From the NCBI GenBank assembly GCA_032716605.1, contig CM064573.1:3481792-3545791 (forward strand): a DNA stretch of 64,000 nt, written 5' to 3'. Below, piece by piece: positions 55,418-64,000 of this stretch. The notes below the pieces were generated by a model. That model did no database searches and had not been told where the DNA came from. It saw nothing but the letters and a program-made list of their open reading frames with translations. The DNA comes from Paralithodes platypus (lineage: Eukaryota > Arthropoda > Malacostraca > Decapoda > Lithodidae). A program made the translations under genes and the position numbers. Every line of letters starts with the position of its first letter. Positions within the stretch are counted from its first letter, which is position 1.

Positions 55418-55576
55418 TAACCTGGCAAATATATACAGTTGTATATGTATGTATATGTATATACTCTGGCATCTTCCCCAGTTTTCCTTTCCTCCTGGAA
55501 GGTAGGAGGTGGAGTGAGGGAGGGAGGGTTGGGGAGGTGGGTGCGGGCCCTGCCAAAGTAAGAATTTACTGAGATA

Positions 55577-55760
55577 TTAACCTGGGAATGGCGAGAACAC
55601 TCTTAAGAGGTTTTGGTGGGCAAAGGCGACGATCCTCTTAAAAGGTAAGGCCTAAAAAAAAAGCCTTTTAAAAGGCCCCAGTATCACTTAAAACAATAAA
55701 AATAGGTAATTCCCCTCCATACCTACTATCACTCCTCCACATGTGTCAAAACCCACTCCT
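55577..55760 (+). mobile_element. TTAA-1 MITE, truncated copy
   Basis: Starts TTAACCTGGGAATGGCGAG with the actcttaagagg palindrome variant and tatcactcctccacatg, then departs from the family. No right end. Confidence 0.6.
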
Positions 55761-55864
55761 GAAGTGAAGTGAAGTAGGTATGGTTGGTAGTGGTGGCAAT
55801 GGTAACAAGGGGGTGGGGATGGCGCTGGCTATGTTTGTAGCCTACATTGTATTGTATAAATCGC

Positions 55865-56346
55865 TATAGTCGGCTTTATTTCAGCTGATGGTAAATTGAA
55901 TCCCTTAGCAACTGATTTCTCGATAATTGACCACTTGCGAGTTTCAGGCTGTAAGGAAGTTGGAGCTGTGGCCATCAATATTTAGCAGAATTAACAACTA
56001 ATATACGGTTGTACAGTAGTACATTTATAAATACATAAAGCCAAATTCAACACAATTTTCATCCATCAAAAACCTTAATTATTATCGCATTTGTTTTATT
56101 TCGATGTTTATGGATCCAACTTCCTTATAGTTATGTAAAGCAGATTAACCAGACCACTGCTTATAGCCTGAAACTCGCAAGTGGTCAATTAATAGATGAA
56201 ATATGAATCTAGCCTATATTTGTGTTGTATTAATGCCAAGTTTTCGTAGGCTAATTAAAAAAAAAAAAAAAAATCGCTACAAAATCTACATAATAGCCGA
56301 GTAGTAACATGACAATATATCCTCAGCTGAAAAAAAAATAACTATA
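55865..56346. mobile_element. TATAGTC-type MITE with a nested TIR element
   Basis: Left tatagtcggctttatttcag ctgatggtaaattgaatccc; right cctcagctgaaaaaaaaata actata. Inside, 55926-56190 begins ttgaccacttgcgagtttca ggct and ends with its complement (agcctgaaactcgcaagtgg tcaa), about 24-bp near-perfect TIRs. The nested element contains aagcagattaaccagaccac tg, the SINE 3' module seen at 28580 and 49470. Confidence 0.8.
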
Positions 56347-56464
56347 GCTTACCATTGATAGTGAGTCATGATTCATTGCGGTAGTTGTGGTGTGTTAACC
56401 ACTTCTGTACCTTCGACATCTTTTTAGTTTATTTTAGCTACTATTAATCAATAAATAAATAGGA

Positions 56465-56645
56465 ATGAATTAAAATGTAAAACTTGCCAACTAAACAAAC
56501 CATCGGACAAAGACAATATAAAGGTAAAAAACTAATCAAAATCGCTATGTGGAAACAACGCTTACCAAAATAAAATTTACGAAATAAAAGAACACAATCC
56601 ACCACATAGGGTGTGCATTACTACATGAGCAAGTTAATCTGGAGA
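56465..56645 (-). repeat. Interspersed repeat K, one unit
   Basis: aaaatgtaaaacttgccaac taaacaaacc to tgcattactacatgagcaag. Directly followed by SINE-B. Confidence 0.7.
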
Positions 56646-56990
56646 ATACTAGTGAATAGATGAGTGTAAACTAGGTCGGTTGGCAGAGGGGGTCAGGCGC
56701 CTGGCCTGGGGAACCGGTATATATGAAGGGTAAACCTGGATGCATGGTGGGCGGGCATTGTGGTGTGCTCCACTGCATGTCTGCCTACGGAAACCTGAGC
56801 CTCTCCGGGAAATCTGGGACCTGGGAATCTTATGCTAGGGACCCCAAATGGGCCTGGGTCTCTGGAATTTTCTCCTGGGCGACCTACATGTGCGTGAATT
56901 TGAGTTTTGTTGTCGCTGTTCGGGCTCTGTCTCAATTTGGCCACCCTAAAAAAAAAAAAAAAAAATTGGGTCTATGGGCCAGAGATTAAT
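56640..56990 (+). repeat. SINE-B, near-complete copy
   Basis: gagaatactagtgaatagat, gtcaggcgcctggcc, atctgggacctgggaatctt, ctgggcgacctacatgtg, ttcgggctctgtctcaattt and an A run (56949-56966), then gggccagaga. Same order as 23335-23745. Confidence 0.8.
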
Positions 56991-57057
56991 CAATATTATT
57001 CAGGTCAGGAAGTACCTCTAGCAAATATAAGGCTGCAAACTGTCTCAATGAACCCCT

Positions 57058-57146
57058 TTAACTATCAGTCCTTTCCTAAGCTGCACAAAACCGTCTAAAT
57101 ATTTCTAAAATAAAATAACAGACGTCGCTGGTACATAAGGGGTTAA
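57058..57146 (-). mobile_element. TTAA-3 MITE, half copy
   Basis: cctttcctaagctgcacaaa accgtctaaatatttct...gtacataaggggTTAA (57143-57146) matches the right half of the reversed 55205 element and of 8080-8284. Confidence 0.6.
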
Positions 57147-57247
57147 TGGTGGTTGTCTTGTTAATAATTCACTGGTGATAGGTATTATATCTGCAGTTGT
57201 CCAGTATTATTTTAATATATGATCTTTCAACAATCTTGATATTCCAC

Positions 57248-59429
57248 CTAAAGCTCATCCCGAGAATGCTTCCTTGAAAGGTGGGTGCCTAATTCACCTT
57301 CCTTTTCATTTGAGTCGGTATCTGTCTCTTTATTCTGTTCTCCCTCACCAATTTCAGCATCATTTGGGCTATTATCCACATTATCAGGTAAGTCTTTGCC
57401 ATAATCCACGGCCTCATCAGGTAAGTCTTTACTACCATCATCAGGTAAGTCTTTACTACCATCATCAACGGCCTCATCAGGCAAGTCTTTACTACCATCA
57501 TCAACGGCCTCATCAGGCAAGTCTTTACTACCATCATCAACGGCCTCATCAGGTAAGTCTTCACTACCATCATCAACGGCCTCATCAGGTAAGTCTTCAC
57601 TACCATCATCAACGGCCTCATCAGGTAAGTCTTCACTACCATCATCAACGGCCTCATCAGGTAAGTCTTCACTACCATCATCAACGGCCTCATCAGGTAA
57701 ATCCTCTTCCTTGCCATTATCAATAATCTTCCAATCTGATTCGTTATCTATTAAGTCTTCTATGTACCAGTATGGATCAGAGCCATTCCAGTGCGCTTTC
57801 ATCACAATTATTTTAATGCGAAAACGGGGATCAATAATCTTCCCATCTGATTCGTTATCTGTTAAGTCTTCCATGTATGTATCAGAGTGCACTTTCATCA
57901 CAATTATTTGAAAGCAAAAACGGGTAATTTCCACACCTTCATCACTTGAGCTACTACTACCCTCATCTGAATCACTATCAGCTTCATATATATCTTCATC
58001 TGAATCAGTTGAGCTACTGTCAGCATCTTCATCTGAATCACTATCAGCTTCATATATATCTTCATCTGAATCAGTTGAGCTACTGTCAACATCTTCATCT
58101 GAATCAGTTGAGCTACTGTCAGCATCTTCATCTGAATCAGTTGAGCTACTGTCAACAAGGCTATTGTTGTCTTCAGCCAAGTCATTCTCTGTTTCATCTG
58201 AATTCGTTGAACTGCTTTCTTTATCTTCATAGATAGTGTTCCCAATATCTAAATCAAGTTCATCATCATCACTCGAACTGCTACTGTCAGCATCAAGAGT
58301 AACATTCTCTGTTTCATCTGAATCCGTTGAACTGCTTTCTTTATCTTCATAGATAGTGTTGCCAATATCTAAATCAAGTTCATCATCATCACTCGAACTG
58401 CTACTGTCTGCATCAAGAGTAACATTCTCTGTTTCATCTGAATCACTATCAGCTTCATATATATCTTCATCTAAATCAGTTGAGCTACTGTCAGCATCTT
58501 CATCTGAATCACTATCAGCTTCATATATATCTTCATCTGAATCAGTTGAGCTACTGTCAACATCTTCATCTGAATCAGTTGAGCTACTGTCAACAAGGCT
58601 ATCGTTGTCTTCAGCCAAGTCATTCTCTATTTCATCTGAATTCGTTGAACTGCTTTCTTTATCTTCATAGATAGTGTTGCCAATATCTAAATCAAGTTCA
58701 TCATCATCACTCGAACTGCTACTGTCTGCATCAAGAGTAACATTCTCTGTTTCATCTGAATCCGTTGAACTGCTTTCTTTATCTTCATAGATAGTGTTGC
58801 CAATATCTAAATCAAGTTCATCATCACTCGAACTGCTACTGTCTGCATCAAGAGTAACATTGCCTTTATCTATTTCATCTGAATCAGTTGAGCTGCTATC
58901 ATCTGCAAGGTTAATGTTGGATTCACCTATATATTTTTCTACCTCATCCGAATCAGTTGTGTCACTATCGTCCACATTTTCATCACTGGAGCTACTACTG
59001 TCATCATCAAGATCGAAAGTATCCTCTTCATCGGATTTACTTGAATAACTGTTGGCTTCATGTACCCGTATATCCTCATCAGAATCAGTCGAGCTACTAT
59101 CCTTATCTTCAAGGTTGAAATGGCCATTAACTAAATTATCCTCAACCGCATCTGATTCATTTGTGTCACTATCTTCCGCATTTTCAAGACCAAAAGTACC
59201 CTCTTGCAAATCATCTTCATCTGATTCACTACTATCATCATCTGAGTCTTCGTCATCTCCATCTTCATTATCAACAGAACCATCGATATCTTCCCCTGGA
59301 GTGTGTATTTCCAGGTCACTATCCAAGGCAGTTTCCTCTTCATGGTCACTGCTCGAGAAAGTTTCAACGTGTAGGCCTATGTTACGTCCTTTCACCAGTT
59401 CAGGATCATCGCTGCTGTTTCCCGCGGGT
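57248..59429 (-). CDS. Acidic Ser/Asp-repeat protein with C-terminal RDEL, terminal exon
   Basis: The exon opens after an acceptor (ttcctttcacag, AG at 59431-59430) with one base completing a split codon, then PAGNSSDDPELVKGR, and runs about 726 codons to TAG at 57248. Residues are overwhelmingly Asp, Glu and Ser. Block 1 repeats units such as SSSTDSDED, EADSDSDE and ENVTLDADSSSSSDDDELDL four or more times; block 2 (57385-57710) is a 12-residue repeat DLPDEAVDDGS(E/K), eight full copies plus partials. It ends KHSRDEL; RDEL is a plausible ER-retrieval signal. Ser-x-Glu/Asp density suggests a secretory-pathway kinase substrate or Ca2+-binding protein, by analogy with biomineral or ER calcium-buffering proteins. 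No family is recognised. 5' exons, including any signal peptide, are not in view. The uninterrupted frame through such repeats argues for selection. Confidence 0.72.
57385..57710 (-). repeat. 36-bp coding tandem repeat
   Basis: Plus strand unit tcaacggcctcatcaggtaa gtcttcactaccatca, encoding 12 residues on the minus strand. Units differ by a few bases (tctttact/tcttcact, ggcaagt/ggtaagt). Confidence 0.92.
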
Positions 59430-59529
59430 CTGTGAAAGGAAGCAAGGTTAGCTAGCGTTATATACAGTATCTATATCCATCCATATCCATATCTACATCT
59501 CTATCTCTATCTATATAATTATTATTATA

Positions 59530-59545
<16 letters not shown>

Positions 59546-59577
<32 letters not shown>

Positions 59578-60110
59578 CTATATTCCAACTTACTTCCTCT
59601 CGGGCATAGGCTGAGAGCCTTAACATTCACCACTTTACAATGAACAGTGAAGCCCGTGAGGTCTTGTTCCAGTCTAGGGAGTGAGACATGTGAAGCACGT
59701 AGAGTACAACGAGCACCTGCCATCTTGCCTTCACATGAGGCACGGTGCTCACTCATGGCCCGAAACGACCCCATCTCTGAAGCCATCTCGTTCCCGTGCT
59801 TCACTGTCTCACCCTCTACACTCGGACTCTCACATTACACACACACAACGCCACCTGTTGAGCAGATAACTCACCAGGCATTGCACCCCTATAGCATATT
59901 TTGAATATGGGAATATTCATACACTGCTATTTAATCAGGGAACAATGAGGGTATTTTATTGATGTTTCGGTGGGCTTGTGGTAATGCACTGATACCAGGT
60001 ACAGCACAAATTCCATCCCAATAATATCTTCCCATTGATACATCGGGATTTGAACCCGGGACCTTTGGATTACCAGGCCAGTAGCAAGACCACTCCACCA
60101 CACCTCCCCT
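59546..60110 (-). repeat. Long tRNA-derived SINE, second copy
   Basis: The minus-strand head AGGGGAGGTGTGGTGGAGTG with CTGGTAA loop and GGGTTCAAATCCC is at 60045-60110; the body parallels 41675-42165 but has an extra stretch (gtgagcaccgtgcctcatgt...tggcaggtgc); it ends in a 30-base T run on plus (A tail) beside (TA)n at 59526-59545. Confidence 0.82.
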
Positions 60111-60179
60111 ATAATATACCGTATATTGCCAGTTGCTATTTTGTGTAGTTTAGCCAAAACAGAATAATTTTTTTTAAAA

Positions 60180-61402
60180 ACATGTGGTGGCATCCTTTTT
60201 TTTTTTTTTTTTCTGTGATTGAGGGTGGCAAAAGGCAGTTGAAAGAGTGACAGGGGCAAAATCAAGGGACGTTCGAGCCAAAATGCCTGGAAACACGGAG
60301 TTTGAAGCAATTTAAGTCATAGGAAAAGGGAAAGACTGATTCTGGGAGAGAGTTCCAGAGCTCAGCTGTTGAGTAGAAGAAAGTTTGAAAGTAACGTTTC
60401 ACTCTTGGGTTGGAGTTGCACAGAGTAGGGGTGGGATTGAGTTGCAAGACGGGTATCACGTGCCCTACGTAAAGGAGGTGGTATACACTGGGAAAGCTCT
60501 GAGGAACACTGATTATTATAGTAGCGATAGAATAGCAAGAGATGCAACATTGCGGCGGAGAGAGAGATTGCAGAGAGTTGGTGAGTGGACGGGAGTTAAT
60601 GATATGAAAGGCCTTCCTTTCAACTTTGTCTAGGAGAGCGGTGTGAGAGGAACCTCCCCACACATGTGAACAATACTCGATACAAGGACGCACTATGCCC
60701 CTGTACAGAGCAAGAAGCTGTGCAGGGGTAAAGAACCCCCTAAGGCGGTTGAACACATCCAGCTTCTGGGAGGCTGCCTTAGCAAGACTGGTAATATGGT
60801 CCTTCCAAATGAGAGCAGAAGAAAAAGAGACACCAAGAATATTGAGAGAAGATGAAGGGTTGATTTTTGTATTGTTGAAGAATAAGAGATAGTCCGCTGG
60901 GAGATCCTGACGGGTAGATAGATGGAGAAATTGGGTTTTGGAAGCATTAAAGGTAACAAGGTTTTCTCTGCCCCAATTGGAGATAGTATTTAGATCAGAA
61001 TTTAAGAGTTCTATGGCTTCATTACGTTTGTCGCTGAGGGATTGCTGGCTGGGGCGTTCTGAAAAACTAATGGAGTAGTGTAAGGTTGAGTCATCTGCGT
61101 ATGAATGGATGGGAATTAAGGTACAGTTGAAGAGATAATTTATAAAAATTAGAAAGAGAATAAGAGAAAGGCGAATAGGGTGAGGAAGTGAACGATGGCC
61201 GTCCACAACCGTGGCAATGGAACAGCCGGAAAGGAAATTAGAGACAAAGGCACAGATGGAGGGTAGTTTAGAAATTAAAGATTTGTGCCAGACTCTATCT
61301 AAGGCTTTCGATATGTCTAGTGCAATAGAAAGTCTCACCGAAGTCTCGAAAGGAGGATGACCAAGACTTAGTAAATATGAAAGATCACCAGTAGAGCGAC
61401 CC
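60180..61402 (-). mobile_element. LINE-B, 3' half
   Basis: A minus-strand frame of 358 codons: LDISKALDRVWHKSL, HSYADDSTLHY (RT active site, near 61085), GVSFSSALIWKDHIT, KLDVFNRLRGFFTPAQLLAL, VRPCIEYCSHVWGG and LWNSLPESVFPFSYDLN. It ends with gctgtgccacc.tcaatcacag and an A tail (T run 60197-60213 on plus). The frame is missing the usual xGVPQGS motif region intact (HPIRLSLILFLIFIN at that place), so it is mutated. The rest of the element is at 61998-62669. Confidence 0.88.
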
Positions 61403-61997
61403 TTAACCCGGGAACTGCGGGGAGACTCTTAAGAGTTCCCCCGGCGGACTGCGGGGAGACTCTTAAGAGTGAGTGAAAAAAAAAATCAACTTTTGACATC
61501 GGAAAAAAAAAAAAACAAAAAAAAAAAAATTGGCCCCTGGGCCATGCAAAATCTCAGTCCTCTACCTCCCCTCCTTTCCTTCAGTTATCACCTATTTTCC
61601 CAGTTATTCCCTTATTCTGAGGTATATTTTCGTGCTAACATTAGAAATCCGGTTGGAGGGTGTGGTCATCACTGATAGCAAGCGAATGCAAGAGAGAGAG
61701 AGAGAGTATCGATCGACTGTGTCTCAGTGGCCTTGGGGGAAATTGGCGGGAAAGCAGCTTGCCCATACATTATATAACTCGCGGGCTATATCTCCGATTT
61801 TGACCATCCAAACGCTGTTTTCACTCGTTTTATTGTTGTTTCAGGTTAATACCTTTATAATCAACCCATAATAGGCGCATATGGATAAGTATTAATGCTA
61901 TTAATGGCACAATGAATATTTTAGTGACGGAAACACCTCAAATACGTCAGCACAGGGGGACGTTTCCAATTACCCCCATGCGCACTTGTTAGGTTAA
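61403..61997 (+). mobile_element. TTAA-1 MITE, copy C, inserted in LINE-B
   Basis: TTAA at 61403-61406 and 61994-61997; 595 bp. Starts TTAACCCGGGAACTGCGG with two direct gactcttaagagt copies; other end reversed TTAACCTAACAAGTGCGC. Removing it joins gagcgacc with ggaagccat, nearly as in the uninterrupted LINE-B copy at 32245-32265 (gagcgaccctcaaggaagcc), which has no insert. Confidence 0.92.
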
Positions 61998-62669
61998 GGA
62001 AGCCATAATGGCGATCTGAGAGCAGATTATGAGAAGAGAAATGTTTAAGAAATTTGGAAGCAAGAATAGTTTCAAAAACTTTAGAAAGACAAGAGATGAG
62101 AGCAATTGGACGATAGTTGGGGGCTGAGAGCGGTCACCCTTCTTTGGGACAGGTTGAATGTGAGCAAACTTCCAGCATGAAGGGAAGACGTTAGAGGATA
62201 GACAGAGACGAAAGAGTTTGCCTAGGCAGGGAGTCAGCACGGAAGCACAGTTTTTGAGTACAACAGGAGGAACACCGTCCGGACCGTTCGCCTTATTAGT
62301 GTTAAGCCCAGAGAGGGTAGAAAGTACATCTTTAGAAGAGATTGGGATATTAGGCATAAGTAAGAGAGAGGAGGGTGGAGAGGGAGGAATAGCACCGGAA
62401 TCATCCAAGGTGGAGTTTCTAGCAAAAGTTTGAGCGAAGAGTTTAGCTTTGTCAGAGGAAGAAGTGATGGTTGTGCCATCAGAGTGGGAAAGGGGAGGGA
62501 AAGACGAGGAAGAGAAATTGTTGGAGAGGTTTTTGGCTAGATGGCAGAAAGCTTGGGAAGAGCTAGAGTTGGATAGTTCAGTGCATTTATTATTGATGAA
62601 AGAGTGTTTGGCAAGTCGAAGAACAGATTTGGCTTGATTCCGGGCAGAAACATAGGAAGAATGAGTCTT
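61998..62669 (-). mobile_element. LINE-B, 5' part
   Basis: The minus strand encodes RNQAKSVLRLAKHSFINNK, a Ser-rich stretch, FAQTFARNSTLDDSG, LNTNKANGPDGVPPVVLKN, LFRLCLSSNVFPSCWK and PVPKKGDRSQ, then is frameshifted. At about 62669 it abuts the (AAC)n tail of the Jockey-like LINE. Confidence 0.85.
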
Positions 62670-64000
62670 GAGGTTGTTGTTGTTGTTGTTGTTGTTGTTG
62701 TTCCCTAAGCTGCCTGGCCGAACAGCCCCGAGTCCCTGAGGAAGGCCATGTCCACGATCGGGCTTTCCCACAGAGCTCTCATTGAGTGTAGATTGTGTTG
62801 TTGGCGTAAGTGGTTGTGTGAAATGCAGTCTTCTATGATGTGTTTAATGGTATGGGATGCTGTGTTACATCCCGGGCAGGTGTCGACAACGGAGTCATCC
62901 AGTCTCTTCTGATAGCTCAGGAGAGTTGGATGGTGTCCGCATCTCAGCCTGGCAAGGTGGACTCTATCCTCGCGGGGAAGGGAGGATTCGGAAGGATGGA
63001 TTTCGGGAGGTCGTGCTTGCAGCTGCGTGTTGTCTGTGAGTGGATGGATCAGCAAGAGATATGAGTATGGATGTGCTTCTGGAAGTTGGTTCGGGGTGGG
63101 CAGGGAGGGAGAGAGGACAATAATTGTGTGTGATACCGTGTGCTGGGTGTTGTTTTGATATTTCTTGGTGTCTGTGGGTGTGTTGCCATGTAGTTTAGTG
63201 AGTGGTCTTGGTTCGTGGAGGCTGCTGCCAGGAATTGAGTGCCTCTCATGTCCAGATGGTCTTTGACTTTGAGGATTTTGGTTTCTTGATGTAGGTGATC
63301 TGTGGGTGCAGTAGCTGTGCAGCCTGTAATGATCTTCAGGGCTTTGTTTTGAATAGTCTGTAAGGTCTTATGATGTGTTTCAGCTAGGTTAGAAGCCCAG
63401 GCTGGGCTTGCGTATTCCATCACTGATCTTATGTATTGTTTATATACTGTGGTGGTAGTTTCTTTGTTGTGTCCAAATTTTGTGTGAGCAAGTGACCTGA
63501 GGGTGTTAAGTCTGGGTGTCAGTTTCTTTTTAATGTTTGTGGTGTGCTGTTTGAATGTCATATGAGTATCATATGTTACTCCTAGGATTTTGGGTGTGTG
63601 TGTATGTGTTAGGGGTGTGTTGTTTATGGTGAGTTGAGGGATGTATTCGTGTTCTCCTGTCCAGCTTGTGAGCAGGGTTGCGGTGGATTTGGCTGGGCTA
63701 GATTAAGTCTGTTTGTAGTGCACCAGCCATGTAGTGTGTTGAGATAGGGTTGAAGGAGATCTGTTGCTCTTTTTGGGTCATGGTGTGTGCATGTGAGTGT
63801 TATGTCATCTGCATAGGAGGCTAAGTTTATTTGGGGCGTATTGGGTGTAGTTATATCGTGCATGTACAGATTGAAGAGTGCGGGCGATAGGACGGATCCT
63901 TGTGGGACTCCGTTTGGAAAGTTTCTGATTTTAGATGACTGACCGGCAAAAGATACGTGTGCACATCTGCCTGCTAGGAAGTTGGCCAGCCACCTTTTTG
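62670..64000 (-). mobile_element. Jockey-like LINE, second copy, runs off right edge
   Basis: Bases 63163-64000 match 1-838 with only about ten differences that I could count. The minus strand shows NLASYADDITLT (63805-63840 region), SPAWASNLAETHH and the C-terminal Cys/His motif RCGHHPTLLSYQKR...CPGC...HIIEDC, ending FLRDSGLFGQAA before an (AAC)n tail (ttg repeat at 62674-62701). Damaged: one G is missing near 63696 (ggctgggctag vs ggctggggctag in the other copy) and the frame shifts near 63050. It supplies the 3' end missing from the left-edge copy. Confidence 0.9.

Noticed and set aside
57274..57726. 150-codon His/Gln/Tyr-rich plus-strand protein
   Set aside because: Antisense shadow of the 36-bp coding repeat; the minus frame is longer, has a splice acceptor and a sensible C-terminus.
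60045..60110. Functional tRNA-Thr gene
   Set aside because: Unusual GGT anticodon position, weak acceptor pairing, and a second copy with the same long body shows it is a SINE.

Overview
The window is a TE-saturated stretch of an animal nuclear genome, most likely an arthropod and plausibly a decapod crustacean. The grounds are a spliced animal TOE1 gene with phase-consistent introns, an intronless animal MOCS3 gene, interspersed TTAGG-type (arthropod telomere motif) short arrays, tRNA-derived SINEs, several non-LTR retrotransposon clades and very abundant microsatellites. The species is inferred, not read directly.

Only three host genes are supported. (1) TOE1 on + : three exons (2853-3106, 6873-7041, 21489-22241) separated by introns of 3.8 and 14.4 kb that are packed with transposons; its 5' exons lie left of the window. 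(2) MOCS3 on - : one coding exon, 29907-31265. (3) The terminal exon (57248-59429, -) of a very acidic Ser/Asp-repeat protein ending in RDEL, whose upstream exons are not visible. TOE1 is a nuclear 3' deadenylase for small RNAs and MOCS3 is the sulfur-carrier activating enzyme for molybdopterin and tRNA thiolation; nothing suggests the three act together.

Layout: 1-2799 antisense Jockey-like LINE inside a TOE1 intron, open in one frame to the left edge; 3.2-7.0 kb SINEs, two tandem arrays and a four-deep transposon nest; 7.0-21.5 kb TOE1 intron with a zinc-finger LINE (8.6-11.6 kb), a pogo-like MITE (12.3-13.0 kb), a 2-kb TA-flanked element (15.0-17.0 kb) and a near full-length RTE-type LINE (17.2-20.4 kb); 22-29 kb repeats and a decayed RTE copy; 30-31 kb MOCS3; 32-41 kb LINE pieces and a second RTE copy split by a CR1-type LINE; 41-46 kb SINE, MITEs, tandem repeats and hairpins; 46.7-49.7 kb a 22-bp satellite; 50-57 kb MITE clusters and a 28-bp array; 57-59.4 kb acidic gene; 59.5-64 kb SINE and LINE copies.

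The strongest unexplained signal is the number and variety of short non-autonomous elements flanked by TTAA with CCC/GGG-starting inverted ends (piggyBac-type signature). At least eight sequence families and about twenty copies are visible. Some are nested, some abut and share one TTAA, one nesting event is supported by an empty site in a sibling copy, and one family carries what looks like a 5' exon ending at a splice donor. No piggyBac transposase is present in the window.
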